Positions 26,396-33,834 of a DNA stretch of 64,000 bases are shown here, piece after piece. The notes under the pieces are model-generated. The model was not told the origin of the DNA and made no database searches. It was given only the letters and a program-made list of their open reading frames with translations. How positions within the stretch are numbered: position 1 is the stretch's first letter; every line of letters starts with the position of its first letter. The position numbers were made by a program, and so were the translations under genes. The stretch comes from Bradyrhizobium sp. 195 (GTDB lineage: Bacteria; Pseudomonadota; Alphaproteobacteria; Rhizobiales; Xanthobacteraceae). The DNA lies in assembly GCF_023101665.1 (NCBI RefSeq), contig NZ_CP082161.1, forward strand, positions 5,456,001 through 5,520,000, written 5' to 3'.

Positions 26396-26411
26396 TTAAC
26401 TTAACGTTAAC
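26396..26411. promoter_or_regulatory. CtrA-type box (both orientations)
   Basis: TTAACTTAACGTTAAC fits TTAA-N7-TTAAC on the plus strand and also reads as a full box on the minus strand. It lies 153 bp upstream of the PAS_5 gene and just upstream of the candidate small RNA on the other strand, so either or both could be controlled. Confidence 0.5.
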
Positions 26412-26563
26412 GACGCAAAGACGGCCTTAAGGGAGGTAAAAACGCGCCTGCGGCATGGACGCTGCAAATCCCCTCCTGCACAACAACACAAGGGATCGCG
26501 GGTGCACTGAAGCGGGACAGGTCTGTCCCTTCGAAGGTTGCACCCCGGGGTAAGCGTTCAGAC

Positions 26564-27118
26564 ATGAAACATCCGTCGAGCCGCGCGTTCTTCGCGTATT
26601 GGGACAAGAAGCGCGGCGCTGCGCGGGCCCCCGACAGGGCCGACATCGATCCGGCCGCGGTTCGCGGCCTGCTCGGCGACATTTTTGTCCTCTCCTGCGA
26701 GCCCGATCTCGGCTTTCCCTTCCGCGTCGCCGGCACGCGCGTCTGCGCGCTGACGGGACGTGATCTCAAGGACCAGAGCTTTGCGGCGCTGTTCGACGAT
26801 GCGAGCCGCAGCGAGATCGAGGAGATCACCACCATCGTCGCCGACGAAGCGTTAGGCGCGATCGCCGGCGTCACGGCCGCGCGCGAGGACGGCAGCAAGG
26901 CCTATCTCGAGCTGCTGCTGCTGCCGTTCAACGCCCGCCCGCATACGCCGGTGAGCGTGACGGGCGTGCTCGCGCCGTTCGACGACGAATGCAGCGCGCT
27001 TTCAGCCTTCACCCTCACCTCCTGGCGCTATCTGCACCAGCCGGAGAAGCTCTTGCCGCGCGCGATCCGCAAATTGCAGATCGCACGCGGGCTGATGGTG
27101 TATGAGGGGCTGAGATAG
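26564..27118 (+). CDS. PAS_5-domain protein
   Basis: A 184-residue protein that is essentially one PAS_5 domain, found widely in alphaproteobacteria. FFAYWDKKRGAARAPDRADIDP and FPFRVAGTRVCALTGRDLKDQSF (the latter split as FRVAGTRVCALTGRDL) match its N-terminal pattern. It has no attached output domain, so it would sense a ligand or redox state and act through another protein. It is soluble. The gene lies downstream of a CtrA-type box. Partner unknown. Confidence 0.8.
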   Translation: MKHPSSRAFFAYWDKKRGAARAPDRADIDPAAVRGLLGDIFVLSCEPDLGFPFRVAGTRVCALTGRDLKDQSFAALFDDASRSEIEEITTIVADEALGAIAGVTAAREDGSKAYLELLLLPFNARPHTPVSVTGVLAPFDDECSALSAFTLTSWRYLHQPEKLLPRAIRKLQIARGLMVYEGLR

Positions 27119-27268
27119 TCCCTCGCCCGCGCGCAGCATCGCGCGAGACGAGCTCGCCGCGCGACACATCAGCGCGCGCGGATGACCGTTTTTGCCGGAT
27201 CTGCGTCATTCCTGATGTCGTTGTCAGCGGTTAGCTTCCGCCTCGCGTAAAGCAACGAGGACATCATC

Positions 27269-28399
27269 ATGATATGGCGCATTCTGGCGTTGAGCGTCGG
27301 TTGCGTGGCATTGCTGGCGGTGATCGGCGGAACCTGGCTGTTCCTGCTGCCGGGCTCGCCGGCCCGAGGAACCGCGCCTGCGATATCCAAGGACGAGACC
27401 GAGGCGACGCTGGCGGCCTTGAAGCCGCCGAAGCGCAAACGCCCGCTGATCGCCATCGTCGGCATCAACGACATGACCGAGACGACCGATTATCTGATGC
27501 CATACGGCATCCTCGCGCGCGCCGATGTCGCTGACGTCCTCACATTGGCGACGCAGCCTGGACCCGTCGCACTCTATCCCGCGCTGAAAGTGCAGCCGCA
27601 CGCGACCACCGCCGAGTTTGATGCTTCACATCCCGAAGGCGCCGATTATGTCATCGTGCCCGCGATGAGCCGCGAGGACGATGCGCTGGCCTTGCAGTGG
27701 ATCAAGAGCCAGGCCGGCAAGGGCGCGATCGTCATCGGCGTCTGCGTCGGCGCCAAGGTCGTTGCCAACACCGGGCTGCTCGACGGCCGGCAGGCCACCA
27801 CGCACTGGTATTCCGTGCGCGATCTGCAAAAGCATTCCGCGATCCGCTATGTCGCGGACCGCAGGCTGGTGGTCGACCGCGGCGTTGCGACGACGACCGG
27901 CATCACCGCCTCCATGCCGATGGCCCTGACCCTGGTCGAGGCCATCGCCGGCCGCGCCAAGGCGGAGGCGGTTGCCCGCGAGATCGGTCTTGCACAGTGG
28001 GATGCCCGCCATCGCAGCGAGGCGTTCCAGTTCACACGCCCCTTCGCGCTGACGGCGATCGCCAACACGCTCGCACTCTGGAACCGCGAGCAGCTCGGAA
28101 TCGCGCTGACGCCTAGCATCGACGAGGTGTCGCTTGCGCTTGTAGCCGATGCGTGGTCGCGCACCTATCGCTCGCGTGCCCTCACCTTCGCGGCCACGGC
28201 AGAAGCGCAGACGAGCCGCAGCGGTCTTCGCATCCTGCCGGACAAGGTCGCAGCCGATTGGCCGGCAAAGCAGACCCCGCCGGCCGTCGTCGACCTGCCG
28301 CCGGCGCGCGCGCTGGACCAGACGCTGCACGCCATCGACGCGCGCTATGGACCGCGCACGGCCGACTTCGTCGCGATGCAGCTCGAATATCCGAGATAA
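27269..28399 (+). CDS. DJ-1/PfpI-family protein, membrane-anchored
   Basis: A 376-residue protein with an N-terminal membrane anchor (MIWRILALSVGCVALLAVIG). The DJ-1/PfpI (class I glutamine amidotransferase-like) fold covers about 60-235: ADYVIVPAMSREDDALALQW and GAIVIGVCVGAKVVANTGLLDG, with Cys in the nucleophile elbow (VCVGA). The second half carries a helical region as in DJ-1-AraC proteins but no clear AraC helix-turn-helix. It may be a sensor or hydrolase facing the periplasm. The GAGG ribosome-binding site is weak. Confidence 0.75.
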   Translation: MIWRILALSVGCVALLAVIGGTWLFLLPGSPARGTAPAISKDETEATLAALKPPKRKRPLIAIVGINDMTETTDYLMPYGILARADVADVLTLATQPGPVALYPALKVQPHATTAEFDASHPEGADYVIVPAMSREDDALALQWIKSQAGKGAIVIGVCVGAKVVANTGLLDGRQATTHWYSVRDLQKHSAIRYVADRRLVVDRGVATTTGITASMPMALTLVEAIAGRAKAEAVAREIGLAQWDARHRSEAFQFTRPFALTAIANTLALWNREQLGIALTPSIDEVSLALVADAWSRTYRSRALTFAATAEAQTSRSGLRILPDKVAADWPAKQTPPAVVDLPPARALDQTLHAIDARYGPRTADFVAMQLEYPR

Positions 28400-28412
28400 A
28401 GGCAGAGCGCCG

Positions 28413-28799
28413 TTACGGCATCGCCAGATGCCAGGCGCCGTTCAAGAAGCCGTCGCCGGTGACGTCGCCGGGTTTCTGGTCCTTGGCGAAGGTGTAGAGC
28501 GGCTTGCCCTTGTAGGCCCACTGCTTCGAGCCGTCGTCGCGCGTGATGATGGTATAGCCGTCGCCGGCCGCATCGCTCGCTTCGGCCTTCAGCACCGGCC
28601 AGTTCGTCGCGCATGGACCGTTGCAGGCCGACTTGCCGTCCGCATCCTTGTCGAAGGTGTAGAGCGTCATGCCCTTGGCATCGGTGAGCACGTTGCCCTT
28701 GTCGGACTTGCCCGTCTTGGTCGGCGGCGCGGCGAAGGCGGCGGGAACAATCGCGAGCGAGATTGCGAGCGTGAGCGCGAGGCGGATCGAGGACGTCAT
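28413..28799 (-). CDS. Exported protein of the COG4315 lipoprotein-repeat family
   Basis: A 128-residue protein with a signal peptide (MTSSIRLALTLAISLAIVPA, cleavage AFAA). The mature part has two copies of the family motif: GMTLYTFDKDADGKSACNG with CATNWPVLKA, and KPLYTFAKDQKPGDVTGD followed by GAWH. These are the short beta repeats of the secreted family annotated COG4315. Function is unknown; homologues occur in periplasms of many bacteria. AGGAGA stands ahead of ATG 28799. It is convergent with the DJ-1/PfpI gene, 13 bp away. Confidence 0.85.
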   Translation of the reverse strand: MTSSIRLALTLAISLAIVPAAFAAPPTKTGKSDKGNVLTDAKGMTLYTFDKDADGKSACNGPCATNWPVLKAEASDAAGDGYTIITRDDGSKQWAYKGKPLYTFAKDQKPGDVTGDGFLNGAWHLAMP

Positions 28800-28945
28800 G
28801 ATATCTCCTGTCATGCAATTGGCTTGCATGGGTAGGACGCCGCGCGCGGCCTGGTATTCCTGAGACGGCGGCCAAGATATTTTTCGCTGCGCGCGCCGGC
28901 GCGGCGGAATAAACTGGACCGACCGAGACGGAACGATGGAAAGAC

Positions 28946-29452
28946 ATGAGCAAGCCGCATTGGCGTGCCGCGCACGCATCCGACCTGGCCGCGATCAGCG
29001 CCATCGCGGCGCGGATACATCCTGGGCTTCCTGAAAGGCCCGAGGTGTTCGCCGAGAAGATGCGGCTCTATCCCGATGGCTGCCGCGTGCTTGTCGCCGA
29101 CGATGCGATCGCCGGCTACGGGTTTTCGCATCCCTGGAAGCAGCACCGGATTCCGCCGCTCGACGCTTTCATCGCACGATTGCCTGACGATGCGGATTGT
29201 CTCTATGTCCACGACGTCGCCGTGTTGCCGGACTTTCGCGGCGGCGTTCTGCGCGCTTATATCGCCGATATCGAGCAGCTGGCGCGCGCGTCAGGCATCG
29301 CAACGCTGGCACTGGTCTCGGTCTACGCGACGCGGCCGTTGTGGGAGCGCCTCGGCTTTCGGCCCGCCACGACGGACGCGGACCTGCGCGCGAAGCTCGC
29401 CTCCTATGGCGAAGGCGCGACATACATGCTGCGCGACCTTACCGCGGCGTAA
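28946..29452 (+). CDS. GNAT-family N-acetyltransferase
   Basis: A 168-residue acetyltransferase. The acetyl-CoA site is in VHDVAVLPDFRGGVLRAYI, a variant of the R/Q-x-x-G-x-G/A loop in which RGGVL replaces the usual G-x-G/A. The segment YATRPLWERLGFRPA is the conserved C-terminal motif. The substrate cannot be told. It starts 146 bp from the oppositely oriented COG4315-type gene. Confidence 0.85.
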   Translation: MSKPHWRAAHASDLAAISAIAARIHPGLPERPEVFAEKMRLYPDGCRVLVADDAIAGYGFSHPWKQHRIPPLDAFIARLPDDADCLYVHDVAVLPDFRGGVLRAYIADIEQLARASGIATLALVSVYATRPLWERLGFRPATTDADLRAKLASYGEGATYMLRDLTAA

Positions 29453-29574
29453 CGTCCCTCCCCGGCCGGCTCACGCGGGCGTGAAGCGGCGCCCTCGAAC
29501 CGGGTCAGGTCAGGCTCCGTCGAAGGTGTGTGCGAGCCGTTCCGGTCTCGCCAAACCGAGGCTGGAGAATATCC

Positions 29575-29889
29575 ATGAAGCTCACATTGTCGAAAGCTGC
29601 CTTGATTGCATGCGTCGCGACGAGCGCGTTCGCCGCGACAAGCGCCAACGCGGCGCAACACCGAACCGATGGCTGCCAATTCGCCTTCTTCGAAAGCTGT
29701 GGCATCGTCGCGGAGTCGTCGACCCCGGGCCGCGCACGCCGCCCCGTCGCACGCCTCGCCAACGATACCTCGCCGACCTACATGAAGCAGACCGATCCCC
29801 GCTACAGCTCGTCCATGCGTGATGCCGGCGGCGGTGGCGGTGGTGGCGGCGGAGGTGGTGGTGGTGGTGGTGGCGGTGGCGGCCGCTGA
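29575..29889 (+). CDS. Secreted small protein with C-terminal poly-Gly tail
   Basis: A 104-residue protein with a signal peptide (MKLTLSKAALIACVATSAFA, then AT-SANAA). The mature part has two cysteines (GCQFAFFESCGI) and ends in a run of about 22 Gly followed by a final Arg. GGAGAATATCC precedes ATG 29575. The poly-Gly run is encoded by a GGN array that is prone to slippage, so copy number may vary. Function is unknown; it may be surface-associated. Confidence 0.6.
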   Translation: MKLTLSKAALIACVATSAFAATSANAAQHRTDGCQFAFFESCGIVAESSTPGRARRPVARLANDTSPTYMKQTDPRYSSSMRDAGGGGGGGGGGGGGGGGGGGR

Positions 29890-29909
29890 ACTCACACCTG
29901 ACCTTTCAG

Positions 29910-29941
29910 ATGATGCCGCCGGTGCAATCCGGCGGCATCAT
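29910..29941. terminator. Bidirectional hairpin between convergent genes
   Basis: ATGATGCCGCCGG and CCGGCGGCATCAT form a perfect 13-bp stem around TGCAAT, 21 bp after the poly-Gly gene and 23 bp after the end of the DEAD-box gene. There is no T-run. Confidence 0.6.
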
Positions 29942-29963
29942 TGCCGTCCTGAACGGCGGCCGC

Positions 29964-31916
29964 TCAGCCGCGATGCTTTTTCTTCTTCGGCTTCTTTCCC
30001 GGCGCGCCCTTCACCGGCCACGGCGTGACCGAGGGCTCCGCGCGGGCCTGCTTGTCGCGATGCTTCTTTTTCTTTCCAAAGGAAGGAGCCTCGTCGAATC
30101 TCGGTCCGCGCTCGCCGGGTGGCTTGCCGCGTGGTTTGAATTCACGGGCCTCGCGCGGACGCTCGTCGCGGCGTTCGCGATGATCGCCATCGTCCCTCTC
30201 GCGACGCGGCGCATGGGATCGCGGCTCGGACGGCTCCTGTCGCTGCGGCGCGTCCGCCATCGGCTCGATACGGATGCTGTCTTCCTTGTCCGGACGCTTG
30301 ACCTTTGCGGCAAAGGACTCCGCGACCCGCTCGGAAATCTCGAACTCGGTCGTGGTGTCCATGATCTTGATGGCGCCGATGTCGCGCTTGTCGATGCCGC
30401 CGCGGCGGCAGATCATTGGCAGCAGCCAGCGCGCCTCCGCATTCTTGCGTCGTCCGATCGCGGCACGGAACCAGACGCTGGTCTCCGACATGACGTGCTT
30501 CGACGATGCCTTGCCGGATTTCGATCGCGGTCTCGCGGCGCGATCGTCGCCGCCTTCGCCTTGAAATCTGTCGCGCCCGCGATCCTCGCGCGGCTTGCCC
30601 GTGCGCTCGCCCGGATCGATGATGTCTTCGGGCGACGGCAGCCGCGCTCGGTAAAGCCGCGCCAGTGCCGCAGCGATATCCTCGGCCGACCGCTCGGCCA
30701 ATAGCGCCTGGGCCAACGCCAGATCGTCAGCCGTCGTCTCCTCGGTGAACAACACGTCCTTCATGCGATCGTGATCGAGCTTGCGGATTTCGTCCGCCTG
30801 CGGCGCCGTTCCCCAGGCCGCATCGACCCCTGCGAGATTGAGCAGCAGCTCCGCACGCCGCCGGCGGGCGGGCGGCACCAGGAGGACGCTCGTCCCCTTT
30901 CGCCCCGCACGCCCCGTCCGGCCCGAGCGATGCTGCATCACCTCGGCGTCGTTGGGCAGGTCGGCATGAATGACGAGGTCGAGGCTCGGCAGGTCGATGC
31001 CGCGGGCGGCGACGTCGGTCGCCACGCACACGCGGGCGCGTCCGTCGCGCAGCGACTGCAGCGCCATGGTGCGCTCGTTCTGCGTCAATTCGCCTGAGAG
31101 CGCGACCACGGAGAAGCCGCGCTCCAGCAGCGCCGCCTGCAAATGCCTGACGTGATCGCGCGTGCTGCAGAACACCAGCGCGCTCGGCGCCTCGTAGAAG
31201 CGCAGCACGTTGACGACGGCATGCTCGGCATCGGCGGGCGCAATCCGGATCGCGCGATACTCGATATCGGCGTGCCCGCCCTCGTCGCCGGCGACCTCGA
31301 TCCGGAACGCCTGCTGCTGGTACTGCTTGGCCAGCGCGACGATGCCGCGCGGAAACGTCGCCGAGAACAGCAGGGTGCGGCGCGTCTCCGGCGTGGTCTC
31401 GAGGATGAACTCCATGTCCTCGCGAAAGCCGAGATTGAGCATCTCGTCGGCCTCGTCGAGCACGACCGCTTTCAATTCCGAGATGTCGAGACGGCCGCGC
31501 CGCAAATGGTCGCAGAGCCGGCCGGGCGTGCCGACCACGATGTGCGCGCCGGCCGCCAGCTCGCGCTGCTCGCGGCGCGGATCCATGCCGCCGACGCAGG
31601 AGACCACGCGCCCGCCCGCATGCCCGTAGAGCCATGCGAGTTCGCGGTGGACCTGCATCGCGAGCTCACGGGTCGGTGCCACGATGAGGGCGAGCGGTGC
31701 GGCTGCCTGCTCGAACCGCTCGGCATCGCCGAGCAGATCCTTGGCCATGGCGAGGCCATAAGCGAGGGTCTTGCCGGAGCCGGTCTGCGCCGAAACCAGG
31801 AGGTCGCGATCGCTGGCATCGTCCGCAAGCACGGCCAGCTGAACGGGGGTCGGTGAATCATAGTTCCGCTCGGCCAAAGCTTGGGCGAGCGGCGGGGTCA
31901 GGGCCGGAAAAGACAC
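29964..31916 (-). CDS. DEAD-box RNA helicase, DbpA-type
   Basis: A 650-residue ATP-dependent RNA helicase. The Q motif is followed by Walker A AQTGSGKT (residues 43-50), PTRELAMQV, GTPGRL, VLDEADEM (DEAD), SATFPR, then the C-terminal helicase domain with HRSGRTGRAGRKGTSVL. A DbpA-type RNA-binding domain (about 470-540, ICRRGGIDKRDIGAIKI) and a Lys/Arg-rich tail follow. DbpA works on 23S rRNA during large-subunit assembly. The GTG start at 31916 (VSFPALTPP) gives a full Q motif; a longer frame upstream has no homology. A 504-bp gap (31917-32420) with one repeat lies before the cupin gene. Confidence 0.88.
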   Translation of the reverse strand: MSFPALTPPLAQALAERNYDSPTPVQLAVLADDASDRDLLVSAQTGSGKTLAYGLAMAKDLLGDAERFEQAAAPLALIVAPTRELAMQVHRELAWLYGHAGGRVVSCVGGMDPRREQRELAAGAHIVVGTPGRLCDHLRRGRLDISELKAVVLDEADEMLNLGFREDMEFILETTPETRRTLLFSATFPRGIVALAKQYQQQAFRIEVAGDEGGHADIEYRAIRIAPADAEHAVVNVLRFYEAPSALVFCSTRDHVRHLQAALLERGFSVVALSGELTQNERTMALQSLRDGRARVCVATDVAARGIDLPSLDLVIHADLPNDAEVMQHRSGRTGRAGRKGTSVLLVPPARRRRAELLLNLAGVDAAWGTAPQADEIRKLDHDRMKDVLFTEETTADDLALAQALLAERSAEDIAAALARLYRARLPSPEDIIDPGERTGKPREDRGRDRFQGEGGDDRAARPRSKSGKASSKHVMSETSVWFRAAIGRRKNAEARWLLPMICRRGGIDKRDIGAIKIMDTTTEFEISERVAESFAAKVKRPDKEDSIRIEPMADAPQRQEPSEPRSHAPRRERDDGDHRERRDERPREAREFKPRGKPPGERGPRFDEAPSFGKKKKHRDKQARAEPSVTPWPVKGAPGKKPKKKKHRG

Positions 31917-32210
31917 GGGATGGAGAACCTTGGTTAATTCAGGCGCGCAAACGGTGAACCGGCGGGCCCGAGCTCGCGTGGGGGGCAATCGGCCCGGCCG
32001 CACGCTGGATTTGATCTGGGCGCTCTTTACGCCAAGCGCTCGGAAATCACCATGCCTATGATGCATGGCTTCGCAAAGAGAACCGCGTCCCAGAGGTTGC
32101 AGCGGACTTTTTCGACCACCTTGATTAAGGTAAAGCGCGACCGGGTCTGACGCTGGGCTCCTTGCATCCTGCCCGGGTACGAGAGAGATCGACTCTCGCG
32201 CCATACACTC

Positions 32211-32290
32211 CGTCATTGCGAGCGCAGCGAAGCAATCCAGACTGCCCCAGCGGAAAGACCCTGGATTGCTTCGCTGCGCTCGCAATGACG
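32211..32290. repeat. Palindromic repeat, 'cgtcattgcgag' family
   Basis: An 80-bp inverted repeat with arms CGTCATTGCGAGCGCAGCGA and its exact complement. This third copy in the window lies within the 504-bp gap before the cupin gene. The rest of that gap (31917-32210 and 32291-32420) shows no gene. Confidence 0.85.
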
Positions 32291-32420
32291 ACGTTGAAAC
32301 ACTGTCGGGAATGACCGAGCCCCTTCTCCGCCACACGCACCTGATTAACCCGAGGCGCGTCTTGTCGCGGCGGTCCCTCGATCCCAAATCCTGTCCAACT
32401 GAAACGCCCACGAGAGAAAC

Positions 32421-32774
32421 ATGGCCGACAGCATTTCGCTTGCCGACAAGCTCGCGACCTTTGAAGATCATTGGTCGCCGCGCACGGTCACGACCTTCAA
32501 TGATTGCGACGTGATGGTGGTGAAGGTGAAGGGCGAGTTCACCTGGCACAAGCATGACGACACCGACGATTTCTTTCTGGTGCTGAAAGGCCGTCTGGAC
32601 ATCGAGTTGCGGGACCGCACCGTGACGCTCGGTCCGGGCGAGCTCTACGTCGTGCCCAAAGGGGTCGAGCATCGCCCGGTGGCGCGCGAGGAGGTCCACT
32701 TGATGCTTATCGAACCCACCGGCACACCAAACACGGGCGACAAGGCAACCGCAGCCGCGCGCAAGCTCGCATAG
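32421..32774 (+). CDS. Cupin-domain protein
   Basis: A 117-residue single-domain cupin. WHKHDDTDDFFLVLKGRLDIE has the HxH...E metal-site motif 1 (HKHDDTDDFF) and LGPGELYVVPKGVEHRPVA is motif 2 with the last His. It may bind a metal and act as an isomerase or dioxygenase, or as a sensor. No neighbour gives a pathway. The start ATG is preceded by AGAGAAAC, a weak ribosome-binding site. Confidence 0.85.
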   Translation: MADSISLADKLATFEDHWSPRTVTTFNDCDVMVVKVKGEFTWHKHDDTDDFFLVLKGRLDIELRDRTVTLGPGELYVVPKGVEHRPVAREEVHLMLIEPTGTPNTGDKATAAARKLA

Positions 32775-32796
32775 CAGGCAGCGCGCTTGGCGCGGC

Positions 32797-33309
32797 CTAA
32801 TCCCTGGAGGTCGCTAGTCTACTGAAGCTGCCAACCAGCCTGGCTCTCGCACGCGCAGCACCGTCCTTGACCGCGCGGGCGAGCGCTCGGATGGCGCGCC
32901 AGGCTTCGGTCGCTTGCAGCCACGCCTTCGCCGCGGCGTATTTTCCGTAAACCCAGGCAAAGGCGGGAATTCGCATCAGCTTGTCGCGCGTGAGATGGAA
33001 CAGGCGCTCGACCAGCACGAGCTTGAGCAGCTCGCCGACAATGAAAGTCACGGCGCCACTCACGACCTGCCCGGTTGCAGCGAAGTAGGCGGCCACGGGC
33101 TTGACCGGCTCCAGAATGATCACGGGCACGGAAAACAGCGCCAGCGACGGATATGGCGGCAGCGACCTGATCCAGGCGCGCAATCGCCTGAACTGGAAAT
33201 GCCGCTCGATCCAGCGCGAGATCGGCTTCGCTACGGCCATGAAAACCGCATCCACCAGGAAGTAGATCGCAGCCAGGATGTAAGTAAGTGGCTTCAGGAT
33301 TCGCTTCAC
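32797..33309 (-). CDS. Two-to-three-pass membrane protein of unknown function
   Basis: A 170-residue basic membrane protein with hydrophobic segments near residues 8-28 (LTYILAAIYFLVDAVFMAVA) and about 55-100 (ALFSVPVIILEPVKP... and AVTFIVGELLKLVLV). It has a Lys/Arg-rich interior and C-terminus. The GTG at 33309 has GAGAGGTGCC ahead; a GTG at 33357 adds an Arg-rich tail. No family is recognised. Confidence 0.65.
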   Translation of the reverse strand: MKRILKPLTYILAAIYFLVDAVFMAVAKPISRWIERHFQFRRLRAWIRSLPPYPSLALFSVPVIILEPVKPVAAYFAATGQVVSGAVTFIVGELLKLVLVERLFHLTRDKLMRIPAFAWVYGKYAAAKAWLQATEAWRAIRALARAVKDGAARARARLVGSFSRLATSRD

Positions 33310-33413
33310 GGCACCTCTCCCGCGAAGTGAAAGCCGGAACTTGGGCCTAAGTTTCACCTCCGCGTGAATAGTTCGGGGAAATCAGATGGAACTTTTTGGG
33401 CGTCGGCTCCCGC

Positions 33414-33827
33414 TCAGATCTCCGCATAAATCTCCAGCAGATTGCCGTCGGGGTCGCGGAAGAACAGGGTGCGATGTCCGAACGTTTGGTTCGTCGGCGG
33501 CGATACCAGCGCAATGCCCTGCCGAACCAGTTCGTCGGCGCATGTATCGACCTCGGCTGCGGACACCTTGAACGCCAGTTGCAGCGAGGCAGCCCCCACC
33601 GGCGTCGGTGCCTCGGCCGCGGTCCGGCTCGGTCGTGCGAGCGCGAGCGTGTTGCTGCCGATGCCGTATTCGATCCAGTTTGGCGACAACTCACGCAACA
33701 GCGGGAAGGCAAGAACGCCCTCGTAGAAGCTGCGCATCGCCGCCATGTCGCGCACGAAGATGACGGTGTAGTCGATCGCGCGGATGGCGTGGAAGGGGGA
33801 GCACGGTTGGCCCGGTTGCAGTGGCAT
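33414..33827 (-). CDS. VOC-family (glyoxalase-like) protein
   Basis: A 137-residue metal-dependent VOC-fold protein. The two babab halves are seen in IDYTVIFVRDMAAMRSFYEGVL and in ALVSPPTNQTFGHRTLFFRDPDGNLLEIYAE, whose FRDPDGNLLEI is the typical C-terminal motif. Such proteins isomerise or cleave small substrates or bind them. AGGAG lies ahead of ATG 33827. It starts 7 bp beyond the 3' end of the upstream serine hydrolase gene, so the two are likely co-transcribed. Confidence 0.85.
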   Translation of the reverse strand: MPLQPGQPCSPFHAIRAIDYTVIFVRDMAAMRSFYEGVLAFPLLRELSPNWIEYGIGSNTLALARPSRTAAEAPTPVGAASLQLAFKVSAAEVDTCADELVRQGIALVSPPTNQTFGHRTLFFRDPDGNLLEIYAEI

Positions 33828-33834
33828 CGCGGTA

